Assembly: GCA_964388455.1 (NCBI GenBank)
Contig: CAYMAN010000011.1
Coordinates: 8,452-72,451 of the forward strand
Origin: JBBRWO01 sp964388455
Lineage (GTDB): Bacteria > Actinomycetota > Coriobacteriia > Anaerosomatales > JAAXUF01
Length of the DNA: 64,000 nucleotides
Reading direction: 5' to 3'
Position 1 is the stretch's first letter. Each line of letters starts with the position of its first letter. The notes under the pieces were generated by a model that saw only the letters and a list, made by a program, of their open reading frames with translations, did not search any database and was not told the origin of the DNA. Below are positions 26,766-34,767 of the stretch, piece by piece. Made by a program: the position numbers and the translations under genes.

Positions 26766-27329
26766 ATGAGCGCTCTGTCCGCGTTGCACCAGCCCGTTTC
26801 GACAGCGGATTCCAACGGCCGAGGTAATCGGCTCGCAATGATGCTCCTCGTGCCCCTCGCTGTCGTATTCGTGGCCGTCATCGCCACCTTCTATGTGTTC
26901 TTCACGGCCATTCAGGTCGATGGTACGTCCATGTTGCCAACGCTGCGCGACCAGGACAGGGTTCTGCTCACCCATGGCTATCCGGTACCCGCACGGGGCG
27001 ACGTTGTTTCAGTTCGGGCGAGAGCCAACGGACTATCCGAAGACATCATCAAGCGGGTGATCGCGCTCCCGGGTGATTCGGTTGAGATTCGGGCCGACAT
27101 CGCATACGTCAACGGAGTCCGTGAGCCTGATTTCGGTCAGCGAATCATCGCTGACTACGCCGTCGACGCGTCCGCTCAGGTGGTCCCTGAGGGCATGCTG
27201 TATGTCATGGGTGATAATCGCGCAGCATCAGAGGACAGCCGGTTCATCGGACCGATCGAGCAGTCGGGAGTGACGGGACGCGCGGTAGCCGTCTTCAGTC
27301 CCGTGACCCGAATCCGGATAGTGCACTAG
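26766..27329 (+). CDS. lepB: Type I signal peptidase (first of two)
   Basis: 187 residues. One N-terminal membrane helix (MMLLVPLAVVFVAVIATFYV) is followed by the catalytic serine in VDGTSMLPTL, the general-base lysine in IIKRVIALPGD, and the MGDNRAASEDSR box. It cleaves secretory signal peptides on the outer face of the membrane. The start lies one base after the ftsY stop and ffh follows 12 bases later, so a secretion protease sits inside the SRP operon. A second lepB occurs at 30865. Confidence 0.93.
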   Translation: MSALSALHQPVSTADSNGRGNRLAMMLLVPLAVVFVAVIATFYVFFTAIQVDGTSMLPTLRDQDRVLLTHGYPVPARGDVVSVRARANGLSEDIIKRVIALPGDSVEIRADIAYVNGVREPDFGQRIIADYAVDASAQVVPEGMLYVMGDNRAASEDSRFIGPIEQSGVTGRAVAVFSPVTRIRIVH

Positions 27330-27341
27330 GAAGGACCACGT

Positions 27342-28673
27342 ATGTTTGACAATCTCTCGGACCGGCTTCAGTCGGTCTTTGCGAACCTGACCAGCAAGGG
27401 CCGCCTGACCGAGGCCGACGTCGACGCCGCCATGCGCGAGATTCGAATGGCGCTGCTCGAAGCCGACGTCAACTTCAAGGTAGTGAAAGAGTTCGTGGCG
27501 CGCATCCGTGAGCGCGCCGTCGGCACCGACGTGATGAAGTCGCTGACTCCAGGTCAGATGGTCGTCAAGATCGTGGTAGACGAGCTCACCACGCTCCTGG
27601 GAGGCACCGGCTCACAGTTGGTGCTCTCCAGTCGCATCCCCAACGTGATCATGCTCGTCGGTCTGCAAGGCGCCGGCAAGACGACCGCGACGGCGAAGCT
27701 CGCCAACCTACTGCGCAAGCAAGGTAAGCACCCGCTCATGGTCGCGTGTGACGTCTACCGGCCGGCCGCCATCGACCAGCTCGAGGCGCTCGGTCGTGAA
27801 CTCGACATTCCGGTCTACCGCGGCGAAGGCGAGGATCCGGTCGCCATCGCGAAGGCCGGCGTCCGCTACGCGATCGACCACCTCCGTGATCTCGTCATCG
27901 TCGATACGGCAGGGCGTCTGCACGTGGACGAAGACATGATGAACGAAGCCGCTGCCATCCGGGACGCGATCAGACCCGACCAGATCCTGATGGTTGTGGA
28001 TGCCATGACCGGCCAAGACGCTGTCAACGTCGCCGCCGCGTTCGCCGAGAAGGTCGACTTCGACGGTGTCATCATGAGCAAACTCGATGGTGACGCTCGC
28101 GGAGGTGCCGCACTCTCGATCCGCCAGGTCACCGGCAAACCGATCAAGTTCGCATCGCTCGGCGAGAAGACCGACGCTCTCGAACAGTTCTATCCCGACC
28201 GCATGGCCAAGCGCATCCTGGGAATGGGCGATGTCATTTCGCTTATCGAGAAGGCACAGGAGGCCGGAGCCGCCGAGGTCGATGCCGAGACGGCCGAACG
28301 TATGCGCAAGGCGGAATTCACCCTCAATGACTTCCTGAGCCAGATCAAGCAGGTCCGCAAGATGGGTGGCATCGGCTCGATCCTCAAGTCATTGCCTGGT
28401 GCAGGCAAGATCAAGGGGCTTGAAGGCGATGTCGATGAAGGCGCCCTCGACAAGGTCGAGGCGATCATCTTCTCCATGACCGCTGCGGAGCGGGGCAAAC
28501 CAGCCCTCATCAATGGGTCGAGACGCGAGCGGATCGCACGCGGCGCGGGCGTCGAGGTGTTTGACGTGAACCAGCTTCTCAAGCAGTTCGCCGAGACCCG
28601 AAAGCTCATGAAGCAGTTCCAGTCGCAGAGCGGCAAAGGCAAAAAGCGCATGCGCTTTCCAGGGATGCAGTGA
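27342..28673 (+). CDS. ffh: Signal recognition particle protein Ffh
   Basis: 443 residues with an N-domain (~1-90), a G-domain with GLQGAGKTTATAKLA (~106-120), DTAGRLHVDEDMM and SKLDGDARGG, and a methionine-rich M-domain (~300-443) that holds 4.5S RNA and signal sequences. The RNA gene itself is not in the window. It starts after AGGAAGG and ends the ftsY-lepB-ffh run; a new promoter follows. Confidence 0.96.
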   Translation: MFDNLSDRLQSVFANLTSKGRLTEADVDAAMREIRMALLEADVNFKVVKEFVARIRERAVGTDVMKSLTPGQMVVKIVVDELTTLLGGTGSQLVLSSRIPNVIMLVGLQGAGKTTATAKLANLLRKQGKHPLMVACDVYRPAAIDQLEALGRELDIPVYRGEGEDPVAIAKAGVRYAIDHLRDLVIVDTAGRLHVDEDMMNEAAAIRDAIRPDQILMVVDAMTGQDAVNVAAAFAEKVDFDGVIMSKLDGDARGGAALSIRQVTGKPIKFASLGEKTDALEQFYPDRMAKRILGMGDVISLIEKAQEAGAAEVDAETAERMRKAEFTLNDFLSQIKQVRKMGGIGSILKSLPGAGKIKGLEGDVDEGALDKVEAIIFSMTAAERGKPALINGSRRERIARGAGVEVFDVNQLLKQFAETRKLMKQFQSQSGKGKKRMRFPGMQ

Positions 28674-28680
28674 TACCCCT

Positions 28681-28709
28681 TTGACCCACTAGTACTACTG
28701 CAGTAGAAT
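28681..28709 (+). promoter_or_regulatory. Promoter for the rpsP-khpA-rimM-trmD operon
   Basis: TTGACC (28681-28686), a 17-base spacer and TAGAAT (28704-28709) make one of the best sigma-70-type promoters in the window. A perfect 12-base palindrome, CTACTGCAGTAG (28695-28706), overlaps the spacer and -10 and could be an operator. Confidence 0.7.
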
Positions 28710-28735
28710 ATGCAACCGCTTTGCTTGCATGAAGT

Positions 28736-28754
28736 GCGGCCGAATCGCGGCCGC
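28736..28754 (+). promoter_or_regulatory. Leader hairpin before rpsP
   Basis: GCGGCCG-AATCG-CGGCCGC forms a 7-base-pair stem in the 5' leader, ending 8 bases before the ribosome site. It may be an attenuator or an r-protein binding site (inference). Confidence 0.4.
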
Positions 28755-28774
28755 TTTAACCGGAGGTGAACCTG

Positions 28775-29275
28775 TTGGCAGTCAAGATCCGTCTTGCGCG
28801 TCACGGTGCCAAGAAGGCGCCGTTCTACCGCGTCGTAGTCGCTGACGGTCGCGCTCGTCGCGACGGCCGTTTCATCGAGATCGTGGGTCGCTACAACCCG
28901 CGCACGGTTCCGTCGTTCGTCGAGCTCGATCTCGAGAAGGTCGATGCATGGATCGCTAAGGGAGCCCAGCCCACCGAGGCTGCCGGCAAGCTTATCGCCA
29001 TCGCTCGCGGTGACAAGACCGTGCCCGAGACCGCCGAGAAGCTCTCGAAGAAGGCCGTGCAGAAGGCCGCCGACGAGGTAAAGGCCGCTGAGGCCGCTGC
29101 TGCCAAGGCCGTCGAGGAGGCCGCTGCCGCCAAGGCTGCTGCCGAGGAGGCCAAGGCCGCTGAGGCTGCCGCCGCCGCTGAGGCCGCCGCCGCTGAGGCA
29201 GAGCCCGCCGCTGACGCCGAGGTCGCGGAGGAGGCTGCCGAGGAGGCTGCCCCCGCCGAGGCTGACGCCGAGTAG
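28775..29275 (+). CDS. rpsP: 30S ribosomal protein S16 with long Ala/Glu-rich tail
   Basis: 166 residues. Residues 1-~80 are a normal S16 (VKIRLARHGAKKAPFYRVVVAD, then GRYNPRT). Residues ~85-166 are a low-complexity Ala/Glu/Lys extension about as long as the core domain. The TTG at 28775 is the start: GGAGGTG (28762-28768) lies 6 bases upstream, and the alternative GTG at 28766 is part of that ribosome site. S16 is an early-assembly protein of the 30S body. The tail is probably disordered. Confidence 0.95.
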   Translation: MAVKIRLARHGAKKAPFYRVVVADGRARRDGRFIEIVGRYNPRTVPSFVELDLEKVDAWIAKGAQPTEAAGKLIAIARGDKTVPETAEKLSKKAVQKAADEVKAAEAAAAKAVEEAAAAKAAAEEAKAAEAAAAAEAAAAEAEPAADAEVAEEAAEEAAPAEADAE

Positions 29276-29287
29276 CGGACGCCCTCC

Positions 29288-29536
29288 ATGGCTGCCGGTA
29301 CCGACACAGAGGCTCTGGTCCGCTACCTGGTGATGTCGCTCGTCGACTCACCTGATGCGGTAACGATCGAGGTCAAGGATACCGATGAGGCCCTTACCTT
29401 CGAGATCACGCTCGATCCTGCTGACGTCGGTAAGGTGATCGGCCGTCAGGGCCGTATCATCAAAGCCATTCGTACGCTGACCCGCGCGGCGGGCAGCACG
29501 GGCGACAAGCAGGTCGAGGTCGAAGTCCTCGGCTAA
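29288..29536 (+). CDS. khpA: KH-domain RNA-binding protein KhpA
   Basis: 82-residue single KH domain (VGKVIGRQGRIIKAIRTL is the GxxG RNA-binding loop region), usually found between rpsP and rimM (YlqC in Bacillus). It binds RNA as a homodimer or with KhpB and affects cell division and elongation in Gram-positive bacteria. It starts 12 bases after rpsP. Confidence 0.92.
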   Translation: MAAGTDTEALVRYLVMSLVDSPDAVTIEVKDTDEALTFEITLDPADVGKVIGRQGRIIKAIRTLTRAAGSTGDKQVEVEVLG

Positions 29537-29538
29537 GC

Positions 29539-30072
29539 ATGGCTTCTGACGTATTTGTCCCGCTTGCGCGGGTCGTAAAGACGCACGGAATCAAAGGGGA
29601 GGTATCTGTGGCTCCGGCCGCAGACCTTCCCTTTGCGCCGCCCTTAGGGCTGTGGGTCTGGTTCACTCCGCCGCCCGCCGGCGTGAAGCCCGGACGCATC
29701 GAGTCGGTGCGACGCGGACCCAAGGGCCCGCTCGTCAAGGTGAGCGGTATCGACGACCTCACCACATCACACAAACTGCTCGGCTGCTCGCTCATGGTTC
29801 GTGAGAGCGATCTGCCTGTTGGCTGGGATGAGGTCGAAGAGGAGTTCTCGGCTGACGGTATGCACGTGGACGACGTCAACCGTGGATATCTCGGCGAGAT
29901 CGTCGAGACGATCGTGACCGGAGCCAATGACGTCTGGGTGATCGAGGGCCCACTCGGCGAGGTTCTGCTGCCGGTGATCGATCAGGTCGTGCTCAAGATC
30001 GATGAGCGCTCACGCAGGATCACCGTGCGTGCGATGGAAGGCCTGTTGCCGGATGAGGGGGAGACGGCGTGA
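29539..30072 (+). CDS. rimM: 16S rRNA processing protein RimM
   Basis: 177 residues. The N-terminal beta-barrel has the family start (LARVVKTHGIKGEV), and the PRC-barrel half contains the G-Y-L-G-E-I-V-E-T and LLPVIDQVVLKID segments. It assists 30S head assembly, binding S19. It begins two bases after khpA; its stop overlaps trmD (GTGA). Confidence 0.93.
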   Translation: MASDVFVPLARVVKTHGIKGEVSVAPAADLPFAPPLGLWVWFTPPPAGVKPGRIESVRRGPKGPLVKVSGIDDLTTSHKLLGCSLMVRESDLPVGWDEVEEEFSADGMHVDDVNRGYLGEIVETIVTGANDVWVIEGPLGEVLLPVIDQVVLKIDERSRRITVRAMEGLLPDEGETA

Positions 30073-30842
30073 TCATCGACATCGTCTCGATCTTCCCGGG
30101 CATGTTCGAAGGCCCGCTCAACACGTCTATCGTCGGATTGGCACGCGAGCGCGGCTTGCTTGAAGTCCGCTGTCACGACCTGCGCGACTGGACCCACGAC
30201 AAGCACCGCTCCACCGACGATAGCCCGTACGGCGGCGGTCCCGGCATGGTCATGAAGCCACAGCCGCTCTTCGAGTCTGTGGATGCCGTACAGGCGCTGG
30301 AAGATGATCCGGGTCGAGTCATCTTCTTCACCCCCGCCGGCGTCCCGTTCACGCAGTCCGTCGCCGAGGAGCTTGCGGGTGAGGAGCGACTCGTGATGGT
30401 GTGCGGTCGCTACGAAGGGTTCGACGAACGGGCACTTTCGTTGGCCGACCTCGAGTTGTCCATCGGCGATTATGTGCTCACCGGTGGCGAGCTGCCTGCG
30501 ATGGTCGTGGTCGACGCCGTCTCACGTCTGCTGCCCGGCGTCTTGGGTCATGAGGATTCTGCATCGGATGAATCGTTTTCTGATGGACTTCTGGAATACC
30601 CGCAGTACACCCGCCCGGCAGTGTATCGTGGCTACGAGGTGCCGGAGGTACTGCGCAGTGGGGATCATCCTCGAGTCGCAGCGTGGCGACGTGAGCAATC
30701 GATTCTGAAGACCGCTCGCATTCGACCGGAACTGCTGGCACACGCATCTCTCACTGACGCCGAACTACGCATCGCACAAGAAGAACTGAATCGGCTCGAC
30801 TCTGGGGCATCGCGTTCGGATCGAGACGGCTACACCACCTGA
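30069..30842 (+). CDS. trmD: tRNA (guanine37-N1)-methyltransferase
   Basis: 257-residue SPOUT (trefoil-knot) methylase. DIVSIFPGMF starts the protein, followed by DDSPYGGGPGMVMK, GRYEGFDERA and the knot SIGDYVLTGGELPAM. It makes m1G37 to prevent +1 frameshifting. The GTG start at 30069 is coupled to rimM. The C-terminus has a short extra tail (SGASRSDRDGYTT). Confidence 0.96.
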   Translation: MIIDIVSIFPGMFEGPLNTSIVGLARERGLLEVRCHDLRDWTHDKHRSTDDSPYGGGPGMVMKPQPLFESVDAVQALEDDPGRVIFFTPAGVPFTQSVAEELAGEERLVMVCGRYEGFDERALSLADLELSIGDYVLTGGELPAMVVVDAVSRLLPGVLGHEDSASDESFSDGLLEYPQYTRPAVYRGYEVPEVLRSGDHPRVAAWRREQSILKTARIRPELLAHASLTDAELRIAQEELNRLDSGASRSDRDGYTT

Positions 30843-30864
30843 CGAGTACAGGAAGGCACCACGA

Positions 30865-31425
30865 ATGAGCAATGGAGACAGCGGAGAGCAGTCGTTCGGG
30901 CGGTGGCTCATCGAGACCGTCCTGCTGGTTGTTCTGGCACTCGTTCTCGCCCAGGGCATCAAGGCGTTTCTCGTCCAGCCGTTCGTCATCCCGTCGGGTT
31001 CCATGATTCCGACGATCCAGGAGCGAGACCGCATCCTCGCCGAGAAGGTTAGCTATCGGTTCGTTCGTGACCCTGAGCGGCTTGACGTGGTGGTCTTCGA
31101 GAACCCGACCGGAGATCCGGCGGCACCGATTCTGATCAAGAGGCTCATCGCCGTAGGCGGTCAGACGATCGATCTGCGTGAGGGTGTCGTGTACATAGAC
31201 GATGTCGCGCTCGACGAGCCCTACACCCACGGTCTGCCGAGCGAGCCGCAGAACCCACAGATCACGTATCCCTTCACCATTCCGGCGGGCTACTACTGGA
31301 TGATGGGGGATAACCGCACAAACAGCGGTGACAGCCGCCAGTTCGGTCCCGTGGCAAAGAGCGCAGTTCTTGGCCACGCGGTGTGGACGTACTGGCCTCC
31401 CAAGGCGTTCAATGCGCTGAACTAG
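30865..31425 (+). CDS. lepB: Type I signal peptidase (second of two)
   Basis: 186 residues. One N-terminal membrane helix (ETVLLVVLALVLAQGIKAFL) precedes the serine motif IPSGSMIPTI, the lysine motif ILIKRLIAVGGQ and MGDNRTNSGDSR. It is clearly diverged from the copy at 26766 in both the membrane segment and the region after the Ser motif. This copy is closer to the common form (PSGSM). It follows trmD, the position typical of lepB next to rplS. Confidence 0.94.
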   Translation: MSNGDSGEQSFGRWLIETVLLVVLALVLAQGIKAFLVQPFVIPSGSMIPTIQERDRILAEKVSYRFVRDPERLDVVVFENPTGDPAAPILIKRLIAVGGQTIDLREGVVYIDDVALDEPYTHGLPSEPQNPQITYPFTIPAGYYWMMGDNRTNSGDSRQFGPVAKSAVLGHAVWTYWPPKAFNALN

Positions 31426-31443
31426 CGCAATCAAAGTTCGGCA

Positions 31444-31473
31444 TTGCCTCGGCCACGGCGGGTGGTCTATACT
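31444..31473 (+). promoter_or_regulatory. Promoter for rplS
   Basis: TTGCCT (31444-31449), an 18-base spacer and TATACT (31468-31473). It lies ~70 bases before the L19 start and gives the gene independent expression from the upstream lepB. Confidence 0.65.
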
Positions 31474-31544
31474 ACCAACTCGCGCCTGTCACCAGACGCA
31501 GACGGTTTTGCGAGTCCGACTCAAAGAACAGGAACCACAGGAAC

Positions 31545-31889
31545 ATGGATATCATTCGCGCTATCGAACAGCAGCAGATCCGTGAGGACCTGCCTGAGGT
31601 CAACGTCGGCGATTCTGTGAAGGTCCACTACAAGATCATCGAGGGTACCCGCGAGCGTACCCAGGTGTTCCAAGGTGTCGTCATCCGTCGCCACGGTGCC
31701 GGCAACCGTGAGACGTTCACGGTTCGCAAGATCTCCTTCGGCGTCGGCGTCGAGAGGACCATCCCGGTCCACTCGCCCAAGATCGACAAGATCGAGGTGC
31801 TCAGCCACGGCAAGGTCCGTCGCAGCAAGCTCTACTTCCTGCGCGACAAGGTCGGCAAGGCAGCTCGCCTCCGCGAAAAGGGCTTCTAG
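31545..31889 (+). CDS. rplS: 50S ribosomal protein L19
   Basis: 114 residues with the L19 core (GDSVKVHYKIIEGTRERTQ, FQGVVIRRHG, VHSPKIDKIEVL, RRSKLYFLRDKVGKAARL). It sits at the 30S-50S interface. The ATG at 31545 has ACAGGAAC ahead of it. Own promoter and downstream terminator are both visible, so it is a monocistronic unit. Confidence 0.97.
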   Translation: MDIIRAIEQQQIREDLPEVNVGDSVKVHYKIIEGTRERTQVFQGVVIRRHGAGNRETFTVRKISFGVGVERTIPVHSPKIDKIEVLSHGKVRRSKLYFLRDKVGKAARLREKGF

Positions 31890-31941
31890 GCCAACCCGCC
31901 GAGAAGACCGCCATCTCATGAAGGTGGCACAGATGAGATCA

Positions 31942-31980
31942 ACGAACGGAGCGCGCTCACCCGAGTGGCGCTCCGTTCGT
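31942..31980 (+). terminator. Terminator-like hairpin after rplS
   Basis: ACGAACGGAGCGC (31942-31954) pairs perfectly with GCGCTCCGTTCGT (31968-31980), and the 13-base loop can pair further (CTC/GAG). It lies 53 bases after the rplS stop. It has no clear T-tract. Confidence 0.6.
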
Positions 31981-32003
31981 CGTACTCCGGCGGGCAGGCA
32001 TTC

Positions 32004-32795
32004 TTGAGTGGCAACAAGGATCACCCCAGCGTCGCTGAGATTCGCTCACTGCTTGCAGGAGCCGAAGGGCAAGCGTTGCGCACGCTTCTGGTGCTTCACG
32101 GCGACGACGGCCGAGCGGGAGTCGTTGATGCGTGCAAGCGTGCACGGACGCGCGACCGTGCTCGCAAGGCCGAGCGCGACCGCACCGCACAGATGTACGA
32201 GCTCGAGCGCACACTGTACGCATCCGGATTTGTCGCTGTGGCCGGCGTCGACGAGGTCGGGCGCGGTGCTCTGGCAGGCCCGGTGTCGGCGGGAGCGGTG
32301 ATACTGTCGGTCGATGACCCGATCCTCGGGCTCAACGACAGCAAGAAGCTTTCACCTGTCAGACGTGAGGAACTCGCTACCGTTATTCGCGAACGCGCTC
32401 TTGCAGTCGGCGTGGGACACGCGGCTGCATCTGACATCGATGCCAGCGGTCTGGCCCTTGCTCTGCGCAAGGCGATTCACGCGGCACTTCAGCAGCTCAT
32501 TTCGGTTCCTGACCACGTCATCATCGACGGCGTACCGCTGGGTCTGCACGAATCGGAGACGGCTGTGGTCAAGGGCGATGCGAAGGTAGCCGCAGTGGCC
32601 GCAGCTTCTATAGTGGCGAAGGTTGCGCGAGACGCCCTCATGCGCGAAGCGGCAGTCCTGTATCCCGAATACGGCTTCGACATCAACAAGGGCTACGGAA
32701 CGGCCGAGCACATCGCCGCCGTCGCCCAGCTGGGGCCTTGTGAACTGCATCGCCGGACGTTCTGCGGCGGGGGAGGCAACCCGACGCTTTTCTGA
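32004..32795 (+). CDS. rnhB: Ribonuclease HII
   Basis: 263 residues. It removes ribonucleotides misincorporated in DNA. The catalytic domain begins at AGVDEVGRGALAGPV, with the motif aspartate and glutamate, followed by NDSKKLSP, a central VIIDG, and a C-terminal YPEYGFDINKGYGTAEH. An N-terminal extension of ~80 residues (SVAEIRSLLAG onward) matches the longer Bacillus-type enzyme. The TTG at 32004 is preferred over GTG 31965 because the latter lies inside the terminator stem-loop. The ribosome site is weak either way, so the exact start is uncertain. Confidence 0.92.
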   Translation: MSGNKDHPSVAEIRSLLAGAEGQALRTLLVLHGDDGRAGVVDACKRARTRDRARKAERDRTAQMYELERTLYASGFVAVAGVDEVGRGALAGPVSAGAVILSVDDPILGLNDSKKLSPVRREELATVIRERALAVGVGHAAASDIDASGLALALRKAIHAALQQLISVPDHVIIDGVPLGLHESETAVVKGDAKVAAVAAASIVAKVARDALMREAAVLYPEYGFDINKGYGTAEHIAAVAQLGPCELHRRTFCGGGGNPTLF

Positions 32796-32903
32796 CAGGC
32801 GCGCCAGAAGCGGCGAGGAGTCTTCGGCTCGATCCGTCTGGCCGGTAAAGTTCTCGGAAGGTCCGAGTAATGGCCGCGTGCGAGATTCTTCTCGGAGGTG
32901 GTC

Positions 32904-33275
32904 ATGATGACCGAGAAGAGCAAACGGCTGGGGGAGCGCGGCGAAGACGCCGCTGTCGCCTATCTGCAGCGAACCGGATTCACTATCGTTGAGCGCAATT
33001 GGCGTTGTCCGTCAGGTGAGATCGACATCATCGCGCTCGATGCCGACGTCCTCGTGTTATGCGAGGTGAAGACCCGCAAGGGGGTGGCCAAGGGCACACC
33101 CGAGGACGCCGTCACGCCCGCGAAGCAGAAGCGCTACAAGCGACTGGCGGCAGCGTATGTTCAATTCGCCGGTCTCGATGCTGTCCAGATCAGATTCGAC
33201 GTCATAACTCTGCTGGTTCTGGCCGAGGATAGGGCGCTCCTTAGGCATCACCGCGCAGCGTTCGTGGCGGAGTAG
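32904..33275 (+). CDS. yraN: YraN (UPF0102) family nuclease-like protein
   Basis: 123 residues with the restriction-endonuclease-like fold pattern: GERGEDAAVAYLQ, NWRCPSGEIDIIA, CEVKTRKG (E-x-K active-site-like) and FDVITLL at the end. The cellular role is not established; the gene commonly lies between rnhB and comM, as here. ATG 32904 and ATG 32907 both follow GGAGGTGG at suitable spacing. A small CTCGGA-AGG-TCCGAG hairpin lies upstream (32853-32867). Confidence 0.9.
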   Translation: MMTEKSKRLGERGEDAAVAYLQRTGFTIVERNWRCPSGEIDIIALDADVLVLCEVKTRKGVAKGTPEDAVTPAKQKRYKRLAAAYVQFAGLDAVQIRFDVITLLVLAEDRALLRHHRAAFVAE

Positions 33276-33278
33276 ACC

Positions 33279-34766
33279 ATGACTCAGTGTTGCGTGCACG
33301 CCGTCACGGTATTCGGGCTTGAGGTGCTCCCGGTCGATGTCGAGGTCGATGTGGGCGCAGGCCTGCCGTCGTTCGCGATCGTCGGGCTGCCCGATCTAGC
33401 CGTGCTTGAGGCCCGCGAAAGAGTACGCTCCGCGGTGCGTGCTTCAGGCTTCGAAGTTCCGAACTCCCGCATCGTCGTCAACCTCGCCCCTGGACCTGTG
33501 CGAAAGCACGGCACCGGTTTCGATCTTGCGATTGCCCTCGGGCTTCTCATCGCCACCGGCCAGATACCGCGTGCGGTGATCGAAGGGTGTGTGGTGGTCG
33601 GTGAACTGTCTCTGGATGGGTCGGTTCGCTCCGTTCCGGGCATGCTCGCGTACGCTCTGGCGGCCCGTGACGCACGACGTGCGCTGCTCGGACCGATAGG
33701 ACTTGGTGCAGCGGAGCACCTTGATGGCCTTGAGTATCGGGAGATCACGCACCTCAGGCAGGTGCGGACTGTTTCGCTGGTCAATCGATCATCGGAGGTT
33801 CATTTGCGCTCGCCGGTGTGCCGAGACGCGACGGACTTCCATGAGATCGTTGGACACGAACAAGCGAAACGCGCACTGCTCATCGCGGCGGCCGGAGGCC
33901 ACAACGTTCTGATGGTGGGTCCGCCGGGTTCCGGCAAGACGATGCTCGCCCGCAGACTCCCCTCGATACTGCCGCCGCTAGACGATCAGGAGCGCCTGGA
34001 GACTGCAGTGGTCCATTCGATCGCCGGTCTTGAGGAGTCCGACGCACTGGAGGGCGTGCGCCCGTTTCGGGCACCACACCATTCTGCGTCAATAGCGGGG
34101 CTGGTAGGCGGCGGGTCTCCTGCCCGGCCCGGAGAGGCGTCGCTGGCACACAACGGGGTGCTGTTCCTCGACGAGATGCCGGAGTTCGGCCCCGCGTCAT
34201 TGCAGGCGCTCCGACAGCCAATGGAGGACGGTGTCGTCACCTTGGTTCGCGTCGAAGGTCGAATGCGGTTTCCATCTCGGTTCTCACTTGTGGGCGCAGC
34301 GAACCCGTGTCCATGCGGATTTCGTGGCGACCGCGCTCGTTCATGTACGTGCACACCTGGAGTGGCGGCGCGATATCTCACTAGGATCGGTGGCCCGCTG
34401 ATCGACCGAATCGATCTCGTTTTCGATGTCGACCGGGTCGATCCCGGTCTCCTTCTAAGAGAGTCGGGAGGATCATCTTCAGCTGCGATGCGAGTGCAGG
34501 TACTTGAGTCGCGTGAGCGAGCGGTAGCGCGTGGGCTTGGGCCAACCGCATCGCTTCAGGGCGTAGCGCTGCTCAGAGCATGCCGTCTCGACGGGGCGGG
34601 CGCCCGGCAACTCGAGGCCGCTGCGCGCATGAAACATCTGTCCGGGCGGGGAGTGACGCGGTTGCTTCGAGTTGCTCGCACAGTGGCTGACCTCGATTGT
34701 TCCGAGCGAGTGAGAGTTGACCACATTTCCGAGGCGTTGGGTTTCAGGGCGAAGGAGGATTGCTGA
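33279..34766 (+). CDS. comM: YifB/ComM family Mg-chelatase-like AAA+ ATPase
   Basis: 495 residues. The N-terminal Lon-like domain (GLPSFAIVGLPDLAVLEARERV, NLAPGPVRKHGTGFDLAIALG) is followed by an AAA+ domain with GPPGSGKTMLARRL near 214, LFLDEMPEF as Walker B, the FRAPHHSASIAGLVGGG segment and a Cys-rich ANPCPCGFRGD...CTCTP insert. ComM in Vibrio is a hexameric branch-migration helicase for natural transformation. Here it lies directly before dprA, which supports a role in handling incoming or damaged single-stranded DNA. Confidence 0.92.
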   Translation: MTQCCVHAVTVFGLEVLPVDVEVDVGAGLPSFAIVGLPDLAVLEARERVRSAVRASGFEVPNSRIVVNLAPGPVRKHGTGFDLAIALGLLIATGQIPRAVIEGCVVVGELSLDGSVRSVPGMLAYALAARDARRALLGPIGLGAAEHLDGLEYREITHLRQVRTVSLVNRSSEVHLRSPVCRDATDFHEIVGHEQAKRALLIAAAGGHNVLMVGPPGSGKTMLARRLPSILPPLDDQERLETAVVHSIAGLEESDALEGVRPFRAPHHSASIAGLVGGGSPARPGEASLAHNGVLFLDEMPEFGPASLQALRQPMEDGVVTLVRVEGRMRFPSRFSLVGAANPCPCGFRGDRARSCTCTPGVAARYLTRIGGPLIDRIDLVFDVDRVDPGLLLRESGGSSSAAMRVQVLESRERAVARGLGPTASLQGVALLRACRLDGAGARQLEAAARMKHLSGRGVTRLLRVARTVADLDCSERVRVDHISEALGFRAKEDC

Positions 34767-34767
34767 C

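Noticed and set aside
31965..32003. GTG at 31965 as rnhB start
   Set aside because: It falls inside the hairpin that terminates rplS, and the added residues are not conserved. TTG 32004 fits the Bacillus-type N-terminus better.
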